From: Actinomycetota bacterium
GTDB lineage: Bacteria; Actinomycetota; Thermoleophilia; Gaiellales; Gaiellaceae
Assembly: GCA_020029625.1 (NCBI GenBank)
Contig: JAIBJP010000057.1
Coordinates: 1-18,347, forward strand
Direction: 5' to 3'
Length of the DNA: 18,347 nt
This document shows, in pieces, positions 12,472 to 18,314 of the stretch (position 1 is its first letter; each line of letters begins with the position of its first letter). Below the pieces are notes generated by a model. That model searched no databases, was not told the origin of the DNA, and saw only the letters and a list, made by a program, of their open reading frames with translations. Both the position numbers and the translations under genes were made by a program.

Positions 12472-13686
12472 TCAGGCGACCAGAAGGCCCGTGGCGTACA
12501 TCACCGCGATCCCGGTCAGGAAACCGCCGATGACGTACCCGGAGGCAAGACCGCCCGGCGCCCGGCGCGCGACGTAGCGACCGACCTCGACGATGACCTC
12601 GAAGGCGGCGCCCGCAGCCGCGGCGAAGAAGAGGACTCCAAGGAAGTCGTCGGTGAGGAACCCGCCGACCCACGCGCCGACGATTGCGGGGCCGCCCGCG
12701 ACGAGCGCGAGCAGCGCGAGCCGGCCGATGCTCGTCTCCTTCTCCTCGGCCGCTGGAGCGGCGATTCCGAGCCCCTCGGTGATGTTGTGGACCATGAAGC
12801 CGACGACCAGGAAGGTCCCGAGAGTGAGCTCTCCCAGTGCGAAGGACGAGCCGATCGCAAGCCCTTCGCCGAGGTTGTGCAGCCCGATCCCGACTGCGAC
12901 GAGCGTCGCCAGTCCGAGGCCGCCGAGCTCGGAGTTGCGGCGCGCCCCTCCTCGTGCGCCAAGGCGCTGGGCGAGGAACGTGAGGGCGAGGTAGCTGGTC
13001 GCCACGCCGATCAGGACGAGACCAGGGCCGCCTAGGGCTCCGGGAAGGGCCGCCTGGCGCTCGAGTGCCTCGGCGAGCGCCTCGAGGGCGAGGAAGGTGA
13101 GCAGGCCGCCCGTCAGGGCCATGAAGGCCGCCAGCCACTGCGGAGCCACGCGCCGCAGGGACGGCAGCCACAGGAGCCCGAGCGCCACCGGAACGATCCC
13201 GACTAGGAAGCCGACGAGTGCGTAACCGAAGAAGCCTTTCGGCGAGGCGCTCGGCGTCTCGACCGCGGCTGCGATCTCCTCCGTCGTCTCGATTCCGGTC
13301 GAGCTCGTCACTCCGACCGAGATGGGATCATCCTCGACCCAGTCGAAGGGGATGACGATCGTCGCGGAGCGAAGACGCTCGAGCCGCTGCGGCCCGTCGA
13401 CCGAGAAGGGAACGATCGCGTCGTCGACCGAGACCGAGGCGATCGTTAGGTCGTCACGCTGCGGGTTCGTGACCCGGATCCTGATCTCGCCGGGCGAGAA
13501 CTCGACCCGGCGGATCTTGAACTCGTCAACAGGGGGCGGGTTGCGCCCAAGCAGTCCCAGAACGGAATCGCCGGCAGCCGCGAAGACCGAGACTGCACCG
13601 ACCAGCAGGAGAATCGGAACGAGCGCCCACAGGCGCCAGCGGAGATCGCCCGCCCCCCGTTTCTCCGCCGCCGAGCTCGACTCCAT
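12472..13686 (-). CDS. ZIP family metal transporter with extracytoplasmic N-terminal domain
   Basis: This 404-residue membrane protein probably moves divalent metal (Zn, Fe or Mn) across the cytoplasmic membrane. The ZIP core runs from about residue 150 to the end with around eight helices. The two metal-site motifs are HNLGEGLAIG (from His270) and HNITEGLGIA (from His300), as expected for helices 4 and 5. Unusually it begins with one membrane helix (about 18-38) and then about 100 residues of beta-rich sequence (FKIRRVEFSPGEIRIRV and following), probably outside the membrane; typical bacterial ZIPs lack this. ATG 13686-13684 overlaps the TGA of the multicopper oxidase gene by one base (TGATG), so the two are translationally coupled. 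The extra domain may interact with the exported oxidase or gather metal; that is inference. Confidence 0.88.
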   Translation of the reverse strand: MESSSAAEKRGAGDLRWRLWALVPILLLVGAVSVFAAAGDSVLGLLGRNPPPVDEFKIRRVEFSPGEIRIRVTNPQRDDLTIASVSVDDAIVPFSVDGPQRLERLRSATIVIPFDWVEDDPISVGVTSSTGIETTEEIAAAVETPSASPKGFFGYALVGFLVGIVPVALGLLWLPSLRRVAPQWLAAFMALTGGLLTFLALEALAEALERQAALPGALGGPGLVLIGVATSYLALTFLAQRLGARGGARRNSELGGLGLATLVAVGIGLHNLGEGLAIGSSFALGELTLGTFLVVGFMVHNITEGLGIAAPAAEEKETSIGRLALLALVAGGPAIVGAWVGGFLTDDFLGVLFFAAAAGAAFEVIVEVGRYVARRAPGGLASGYVIGGFLTGIAVMYATGLLVA

Positions 13687-14687
13687 CAGTCGACGACGTT
13701 GAAGAAGCCCATCCAACCCAGCTCCGTGAACTCGGACTGGTGGGCGTGAAACATGAAAGTCCCCGTGTTGGCGAAGTCGATCTCGAGGATTCCCCGCTCG
13801 CCCTGGCAGAGCATGACGGTGTCGGTGTACTCGAAGCGGTCGCTCGACCCGGTCGGGTAATAGCGGAAGAAGTCGCCGTGCAAGTGCAGGGAGTTGATGA
13901 AATCGAACTCGGTCAGGTTGGCGAGGTAGATGCGCACGGTCTGGGAGCGGCTGACCGTGATCGGATACTTCGCGTAGTAGAACGTGAGCCCGTTGACGGT
14001 GTAGAAGTTGTTGTCCCCGTCGCCGTCGGTGTCGTAGCCGTTCAGGACCATGACGAGCTCCTGGGCCGGTGGCCGGGGCTTCGGCGGATCGATGATGAAG
14101 GCGCCGTAGAGGCCCTTGTGAATGTGCTTCTTGAGCGGCGTCGCGTGGCAGTGGTAGAGGTGCATCCCGTAGGGGCGGGCGGGGAATTCGTACGTGAGGC
14201 TTTCGTCCGGCTCGACCACTTCGAAGACGCCGTCCATGTTCGCCGGGTGAATGCCGTGGAAATGGATCGTGTGCGGGTGGGAGCCCGCGTTCACGAAGTG
14301 GACCCGCAGCAGGTCGTCCTCGGTCGCCCGGATGATCGGCCCCGGAACGGTGCCGTTGTAGGTCCACGCGTTGAACGTCACTCCTTTGGCGACCTCGATC
14401 TGCTTGTCGGACGCAACAAGCGTGTATTCGCGCACGCGGCCAGGCTCGTGCGGCAGCGCTGCGGGTGGCAAGAGCAGCTCGTCGAGGTCGTGCGGTCCAC
14501 CCGGCGCCGGCACGGCGTCGCCGATCATCGCGGCGTGCCCGCCGACCGCGTGCTCATGCCCGAGATGCGTGGCCTCCCGGTTGCTGGCCAGAAGGGGCGA
14601 GGACGCGAGGCTGCACAGGGGCCCGACCGTCACGATCGGCGCGGCTCCGGCCAGAAGCCGACGGCGAGTGAACTTTGAATTAGACAC
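13686..14687 (-). CDS. Tat-exported two-domain multicopper oxidase
   Basis: The protein has 333 residues. The N-terminus has a twin-arginine signal (TRRRLLAGAA at residues 8-16, then a hydrophobic stretch). Two cupredoxin domains follow. The eight trinuclear-cluster histidines are all visible in four pairs: H142-F-H144, H179-C-H181, H268-L-H270 and H314-A-H316. The type 1 copper cysteine is C180 in domain 1, with H139 and H188 or H190 as partners and KGLYG giving no axial Met. Domain 2 has H-A-H, so it lacks a type 1 site. The domain-1-only pattern resembles copper nitrite reductase, but the NirK catalytic Asp position is His142, favouring an oxygen-reducing oxidase (metal ion or phenol oxidation). 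A His-rich stretch (about 41-51) may bind metal. GTG 14687-14685 appears leaderless (-10 TAGAAT). The gene is coupled to the ZIP gene. Confidence 0.9.
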   Translation of the reverse strand: MSNSKFTRRRLLAGAAPIVTVGPLCSLASSPLLASNREATHLGHEHAVGGHAAMIGDAVPAPGGPHDLDELLLPPAALPHEPGRVREYTLVASDKQIEVAKGVTFNAWTYNGTVPGPIIRATEDDLLRVHFVNAGSHPHTIHFHGIHPANMDGVFEVVEPDESLTYEFPARPYGMHLYHCHATPLKKHIHKGLYGAFIIDPPKPRPPAQELVMVLNGYDTDGDGDNNFYTVNGLTFYYAKYPITVSRSQTVRIYLANLTEFDFINSLHLHGDFFRYYPTGSSDRFEYTDTVMLCQGERGILEIDFANTGTFMFHAHQSEFTELGWMGFFNVVD

Positions 14688-14697
14688 GCCTAAATTC
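14677..14697. promoter_or_regulatory. DtxR/MntR-like operator dyad over the oxidase start
   Basis: TTAG-N6-CTAA (14680-14693) lies within the near-palindrome GAATTAG...CTAAATTC. TTAG/CTAA half sites are typical of DtxR-family iron or manganese repressors such as IdeR and MntR. It covers the proposed -10, start site and start codon of the oxidase-ZIP operon, an efficient place for repression. The match is to half-site style, not to a full 19-bp IdeR box. Confidence 0.45.
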
Positions 14698-14722
14698 TAG
14701 TTTCGCTTGCGCGGCGCGGCAA
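14694..14722 (-). promoter_or_regulatory. Probable leaderless promoter of the oxidase-ZIP operon
   Basis: On the minus strand TTGCCG (14722-14717) is followed after 17 nt by TAGAAT (14699-14694), and the GTG start comes 6 nt later. This puts the transcription start at the start codon, the classic actinobacterial leaderless layout. There is no Shine-Dalgarno, which agrees. Confidence 0.6.
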
Positions 14723-14792
14723 GTGTTGTCGGCAGGCCGATCCGGGAATCGAAGGCGAGCGCGCCTCGTTGCCGTGAGAGGAGCGCAACTTC

Positions 14793-14798
14793 AGGAGG
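14793..14798 (+). promoter_or_regulatory. Ribosome binding site fixing the start at 14803
   Basis: AGGAGG is followed by 4 nt and ATG 14803. It decides this start over in-frame upstream starts that would add a low-complexity basic extension unlike the peroxiredoxin fold. Confidence 0.8.
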
Positions 14799-14802
14799 AA
14801 CG

Positions 14803-15588
14803 ATGAGAGAAGACCTGGTATCCGGCAACCCGTTTCCGGACATCAGCCTGCCCGAGCACGCGGGCAAGGAGCTTTCGCTGCGTCAGATCGCGCGACAGCA
14901 GCCGCTCGTGCTCTTGTTCGTGCGCGGCTGGTGGTGCCCGAAGGAGCAGATCCGGCTCGCCAAGCTCGTCGACGCCCAGGACGAGCTCCAGCGGGAGTAC
15001 GGGCGCATCGCCGTGGCGACCGTCGACGAGCCCTATGTCAATGGAGCCTTTCGCGCGGGCATCGGCGCAGATTTCCCGTTTCTCTCGGATGAGGAGCGGA
15101 GGATAGCCGACGAGCTCGATCTGCTCGAGCTGACGGACGAGCTGCACCGGCCGTTTCTGCCGTACACGTTCGTCCTGGACTCGAACCTCGTCATCCGCAA
15201 CATCTGGTGCGGATTCTGGTACTGGGGGAATCCGACGATCGAAGAGCTCCGGCTCGCTCTCCGGGACATCACCCGTGCGGAGCAGCCGACCTACGATCCA
15301 CAGCGTGTCTGGGCTGCCGGCGGTGCGGCGCCGCCCGATGCCGGGATCGAAGGCGAGGTCGTCTGGATCCGGGAGAACAGCTGGGGGCAGGAGCTTTGGC
15401 GAGGAGTGCACGAGGGCGAGGTGCCGGAGGTCGGCGACGAGCTCGGCCGCTCGGTGGTCGACGGCCGTCCCTGGGTCGTGCGGGAAATCGAGCGCAAGAA
15501 CGGCCGTGTGGGCATCCACCTCAGCAAGGAGGGGAAGAGCAGCGCCGATCCCCACGAGGTCGGCCACCACATCACCGTGCCGCGCTAG
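14803..15588 (+). CDS. Peroxiredoxin-like (AhpC/TSA, redoxin) protein with C-terminal extension
   Basis: The protein has 261 residues. Residues 1-160 form a thioredoxin-fold redoxin domain: NPFPDISLPEHAGKELSL, the strand PLVLLFVRGWWCPKEQ with Cys45 at the peroxidatic or redox position, IAVATVDEP, FPFLSDEERRIADEL, and PYTFVLDSNLVIRNIWCGFWYWG with Cys136 as possible resolving cysteine. The motif is WCPKE rather than the common WCPYC, so there is no CxxC. Residues 180-245 (GEVVWIRENSWGQELWRGVHEG...) are an unassigned, Trp-rich beta-type extension. It probably reduces peroxide or acts as a thiol oxidoreductase in the cytosol; the electron donor is unknown. The gene is divergent from the oxidase operon, and the shared 115-bp gap may link it to metal or oxidative stress. 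The gene ends ahead of two strong hairpins. Confidence 0.82.
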   Translation: MREDLVSGNPFPDISLPEHAGKELSLRQIARQQPLVLLFVRGWWCPKEQIRLAKLVDAQDELQREYGRIAVATVDEPYVNGAFRAGIGADFPFLSDEERRIADELDLLELTDELHRPFLPYTFVLDSNLVIRNIWCGFWYWGNPTIEELRLALRDITRAEQPTYDPQRVWAAGGAAPPDAGIEGEVVWIRENSWGQELWRGVHEGEVPEVGDELGRSVVDGRPWVVREIERKNGRVGIHLSKEGKSSADPHEVGHHITVPR

Positions 15589-15597
15589 TCGGTTTCA

Positions 15598-15627
15598 GAC
15601 AGGCCTGGGTCTTGACCCCGGCCTGTC
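15598..15627. terminator. Hairpin 1 of a convergent terminator or REP-like pair
   Basis: GACAGGCC-T-GGGT, loop CTTG, then ACCC-C-GGCCTGTC: twelve base pairs with one T/C mismatch. It lies 10 nt after the peroxiredoxin-like stop. There is no T-tract. It shares the core GGGTC(TT)GACCC with the next hairpin. Confidence 0.65.
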
Positions 15628-15631
15628 CAAT

Positions 15632-15661
15632 AAGGACACCGGGGTCTGACCCGGTGTCCTT
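15632..15661. terminator. Hairpin 2, 12-bp perfect stem abutting the M20 stop codon
   Basis: AAGGACACCGGG (15632-15643) pairs perfectly with CCCGGTGTCCTT (15650-15661), with loop GTCTGA. The stem is flush against the stop codon of the minus-strand gene. It could terminate transcription in both directions. The two-hairpin layout with a shared GGGTC..GACCC core also resembles REP/BIME palindromes. Confidence 0.7.
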
Positions 15662-16900
15662 CTAGCCGGCGAGCTTTTCGATCGTCTTCGACGCGAGGCG
15701 GTCGAGTGCCTCGACGGCGAGCTCGAGGTGCTCTGGCTTCGTGTCCTCGAGCTTCGTGTGCGAGAGGCCGCGGAGGCTCTGGACGAAGAGCATGACCGTG
15801 GGTACGCCCGCGCGCGAAACCTCGGCCGCATCGTGTAGAGGGCCGCTCGGGAGACGGTGCGAGCGCCCGGCGACTTCGTTGACGGCCTCGTCGGCCAACG
15901 CGATCAGCTCCTCGTCGAAAAGGATCGGCTCGATCGCCCAGACCCGCTCCCATTCGACGTCGACGTCTTCCTCTTCCGCGAACCGCCGGCCCGCGTCCTT
16001 TGCCTCGGCGAGCATGGAAGCCAGCTTCCCGGCGTCCAGATGGCGCTGGTCGAGCAGTACGGTGCAGGTCTCGACCACCGAGGTGACAATGCCGGGCTTC
16101 GTGACGCAGCTGCCCACCGTGCAGACCGCCCCGTCGCCCTTGCGTTTGGCGATTTCCCGGATCTCGAGCGCGAGCTTGGCAGCCGCCCCGAGGGCGTCTC
16201 GTCGCTTGTTCATCGGAGTCGAGCCGGCGTGGGCGGCCTGGCCGCGGAACGTGATCTGGTGGCGTTCCACCCCGAAGGTGCCCAGCACGACACCCAGCGG
16301 GAGGTCGAGTGCCTCCAGCACGGGGCCCTGCTCGATGTGGAGCTCGAGATAGGCGGCTGCGCCGTGGAGGCGGCTGCGCGCCTCGAGCGCGCGGTCGAGG
16401 TCGACTCCATGCGCCGCGAGCACCTCGGGCAGCGCCTGGCCGCCCGCGTCCCGGCGCGAGCGCAGCTCGTCCTGGTCGACCATGGAGCCCGCGGCCGCGC
16501 TCGACCCGAAGAGGCTTCGGCCGAAGCGAGCGCCCTCCTCGTCGGCCCAGTTGACCAGGCGCACGGTGACGGGCGGCTCCCCGTCATCCGCGATTCGTCG
16601 CAGGACCTCTGCGCCGGCGACGACGTTGAGCGCGCCGTCGAGCCAGCCGCCGTTGGGCACGGAGTCGATGTGGCCGCCGATGAGGAGAGCGCGCTCAGAG
16701 CGCCCGTGCGTCGTGAACCACTGGTTGCCCGCTTGATCGATCTCCTCTTCGATCCCCAGCGGCTCGAGCTTGGACGCCAGCCATTCCTTCGCCTGGACCC
16801 ACGTGTCCGTCCAGGCGAGGCGCTGTGCTCCCTCCTCGTCGCCCGTCAGCTCTCGGAGCTCGCGAAGCTCTGCAACCGTGCGGCCTGGGTCAAGCGCCAC
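15662..16900 (-). CDS. M20 amidohydrolase, hydantoinase/carbamoylase (AllC/HyuC) family
   Basis: This 412-residue cytosolic metal-dependent amidase hydrolyses an N-carbamoyl amino acid, allantoate or similar ureido compound. GTG 16900 is chosen because it gives the usual family length; further upstream the frame is antisense to the 33-residue gene and Cys-rich without homology. Metal and catalytic motifs are GGHIDSVPNGGWLDGALNVV (His77, Asp79, Asp88), NWADEEGARFG (Glu121, Glu122), LHIEQGPVLE, and SGPLHDAAEVSRAGVPTVM near the C-terminus with its conserved His. FRGQAAHAGSTPMNKRRDAL belongs to the dimerisation domain. TATAAG (16916-16911) lies 10 nt before the GTG and no Shine-Dalgarno is seen, so the leader is very short. 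The gene is divergent from the small basic protein gene, sharing a symmetric TTATAA. Substrate cannot be chosen from this context. Confidence 0.88.
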   Translation of the reverse strand: MALDPGRTVAELRELRELTGDEEGAQRLAWTDTWVQAKEWLASKLEPLGIEEEIDQAGNQWFTTHGRSERALLIGGHIDSVPNGGWLDGALNVVAGAEVLRRIADDGEPPVTVRLVNWADEEGARFGRSLFGSSAAAGSMVDQDELRSRRDAGGQALPEVLAAHGVDLDRALEARSRLHGAAAYLELHIEQGPVLEALDLPLGVVLGTFGVERHQITFRGQAAHAGSTPMNKRRDALGAAAKLALEIREIAKRKGDGAVCTVGSCVTKPGIVTSVVETCTVLLDQRHLDAGKLASMLAEAKDAGRRFAEEEDVDVEWERVWAIEPILFDEELIALADEAVNEVAGRSHRLPSGPLHDAAEVSRAGVPTVMLFVQSLRGLSHTKLEDTKPEHLELAVEALDRLASKTIEKLAG

Positions 16901-16910
16901 GGCGAGGGAG

Positions 16911-16920
16911 CTTATAAAGT
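16911..16920. promoter_or_regulatory. Shared symmetric -10 region of a divergent gene pair
   Basis: CTTATAAAGT contains palindromic TTATAA (16912-16917). Plus strand: TAAAGT (16915-16920) ends 6 nt before ATG 16927, a leaderless layout. Minus strand: TATAAG ends 10 nt before GTG 16900. No good -35 is seen on the plus strand. TTATAAAGTC recurs at 10122-10131 in the other divergent region. Confidence 0.45.
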
Positions 16921-16926
16921 CCGTGC

Positions 16927-17028
16927 ATGGGGAGAGGTTCCAGGGCAATTCGGCGCTGGAAGAACGACCGCCAGCGCAAGAAGAAGGAGCGCAGCAAGCG
17001 CAAGGCGACTGCTCGGCCGGCGAAGTAG
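16927..17028 (+). CDS. 33-residue highly basic small protein
   Basis: ATG to TAG gives 33 residues beginning MGRGSRAIRRWKNDRQRKKK and ending in ARPAK. Sixteen of 33 are Arg or Lys. A TAnnnT box sits 6 nt upstream, consistent with leaderless translation, and the next gene starts 2 nt after the stop, consistent with an operon. It is probably an RNA- or ribosome-associated small protein judging only by composition; no named family is recognised. It is easily missed because of its length and because longer antisense and out-of-frame readings cover it. Absence of a Shine-Dalgarno and lack of a database check keep confidence moderate. Confidence 0.55.
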   Translation: MGRGSRAIRRWKNDRQRKKKERSKRKATARPAK

Positions 17029-17030
17029 CC

Positions 17031-17420
17031 ATGAGCGTCGTCACGGCCGTTCACCTGTACGTCACCGACCTCGATCGCTCGGTCGACTTCTACTCGCGGC
17101 TTCTCGGCTACGGGCCGGCGGCCGCCTATGACGAGGGCGAGAACGCGCATAGCGCTTTCTTCGTGCTCGAGCAGCAGACGTTCCTCGTGCTGACGTGGGA
17201 TACAGACCGCGGCCGGGAGGTGGGCGGGGCCGTCCGGCTGGAGCTGGCCGCCGAAGATCTCCAGCGGGAGGTCGACCGGCTCGAGGCGCACGGAGTGGGA
17301 AGCGGGACGATCACCCGCACGCGCTTCGGCACCGAGGTCTATGACCTGACCGACCCGGACGGGCACCTCGTCCGCGTCGGTCCGGCCTGGACGCTGCATG
17401 CCATCGAAGGCGCTGTCTAA
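17031..17420 (+). CDS. VOC family (glyoxalase/bleomycin resistance-like) protein
   Basis: This 129-residue single-module vicinal-oxygen-chelate protein has HLYVTDLDRSVDFYSRLLGY at the N-terminus (first beta strand with candidate metal-ligand His8, then the helix) and FGTEVYDLTDPDGHLVRVGPAW near the C-terminus, the typical closing motif. AVRLELAAEDLQREVDRLEAHGV forms the second repeat of the fold. Members usually dimerise and may be lyases, dioxygenases or drug-binding proteins; the actual activity here is unknown. ATG 17031 follows the small basic gene by 2 nt. The TAA stop (17418-17420) is followed, in the same frame and with no canonical start, by the lipid-kinase family gene, so expression of the two is probably coupled. 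Confidence 0.85.
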   Translation: MSVVTAVHLYVTDLDRSVDFYSRLLGYGPAAAYDEGENAHSAFFVLEQQTFLVLTWDTDRGREVGGAVRLELAAEDLQREVDRLEAHGVGSGTITRTRFGTEVYDLTDPDGHLVRVGPAWTLHAIEGAV

Positions 17421-18314
17421 GTCTCAGGCTTCCTCCTGATCAACCCGCGGTCGGGAGACCAGCGGCCCTCACCGGAAGAGCTCGCCTTGGAGGCTCGTCG
17501 CCTCGGCGTCGACGTCCACGTCCTCGGCGAGGACGACGACGCGACCGAGGTCGCCCGCGGGGCGACAGACTCCGGAGCGGAATCCCTGGGAATCGCCGGT
17601 GGAGACGGCTCGCTCGCCGCCGTCGCCGCGGTCGCCCTCGAGCGCGACCTTCCCTTCGTCTGCATTCCGTTCGGGACCCGGAACCACTTCGCCCAAGACC
17701 TCGGTATCGACAGGGGCGACGCCGTGGGAGCCCTCGCGGCCTTCCACGGCGGAGAGCGGCGGATCGACGTTGGCGCGGTCGGCGAGCGCCTTTTTCTCAA
17801 CAACGTCTCGCTGGGGCTCTACGCGAGCTTCGTTCACGACCCGGCACGGAAGGCACGCAACCGGCTCATGGCCTTCCTCCGCATGGCTCCCGCGGCCCTG
17901 GGGCGAGGCCGGCGTCCCCTGGACGTCTCTTTCGAGTTCGAGGGGAGACGCGAGCGCCGCGCGGCCCTGGTCGTGCTGGTGGCGAACAACGATTACCGCA
18001 TCGAGAGCCTGGCCGACCTCGGCGAGCGCGCCCGCCTCGACGAGGGCCTCCTGCACGCGTATGTGATCGAGGCCGTCAGCCGCCGTGTGCTGCTCGCGCT
18101 GCTCGCGCGGGCGGCCGTCGGAAACGTCGGCGAGGCCGAAGCCCTGGTGGAATGGGCCGCCGACCGCTTCTCGGTGGAGTCCTCTCGTGCGCGCATCCAC
18201 GCCGCGATCGACGGCGAGCCGGCCGTGCTCGAGACTCCGCTCGAGTTCGAGGTCAAGGCGGGCGCGCTACGGGTTCTGGTGCCGCCGGCCCGTGCGCAGG
18301 ACAGCGTGGAGTAG
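17421..18314 (+). CDS. Diacylglycerol kinase catalytic-domain (YegS/BmrU-like) protein; start unclear
   Basis: The frame from 17421 encodes 297 residues: VSGFLLINPRSGDQRPS, then GIAGGDGSLAAVAAV (GGDGS at 60-64) and IPFGTRNHFAQDLGI (85-91), the nucleotide-binding signatures of the lipid/diacylglycerol kinase family. A C-terminal beta-sandwich region includes RRIDVGAVGERLFLNNVSLGLYA. It probably phosphorylates a membrane lipid with ATP. The boundary is set at 17421 because the NPRSG strand-loop belongs to the core of the fold; the first canonical start, TTG 17487, would remove it. Between the VOC stop and 17487 only GTC 17421, CTG 17436 and ATC 17439 are near-starts. GAAGG (17406-17410) is 10 nt before 17421. 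Either a rare start is used, or the base call is wrong, or the VOC stop is read through. The 3' end overlaps a minus-strand gene. Confidence 0.82.
   Translation, partial: VSGFLLINPRSGDQRPSPEELALEARRLGVDVHVLGEDDDATEVARGATDSGAESLGIAGGDGSLAAVAAVALERDLPFVCIPFGTRNHFAQDLGIDRGDAVGALAAFHGGERRIDVGAVGERLFLNNVSLGLYASFVHDPARKARNRLMAFLRMAPAALGRGRRPLDVSFEFEGRRERRAALVVLVANNDYRIESLADLGERARLDEGLLHAYVIEAVSRRVLLALLARAAVGNVGEAEALVEWAADRFSVESSRARIHAAIDGEPAVLETPLEFEVKAGALRVLVPPARAQDSVE

Noticed and set aside
10555..13035. Plus-strand 826-residue open frame
   Set aside because: It is out of frame with 10484-11212 and antisense to the MshEN and ZIP genes; repeated Leu/Arg/Gly reflects the antisense of the Glu/Pro linker.
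13686..14687. Annotation of the oxidase as copper nitrite reductase (NirK)
   Set aside because: The domain-1 type 1 copper fits, but the catalytic Asp position is His142 and four HxH/HCH pairs form a trinuclear site.
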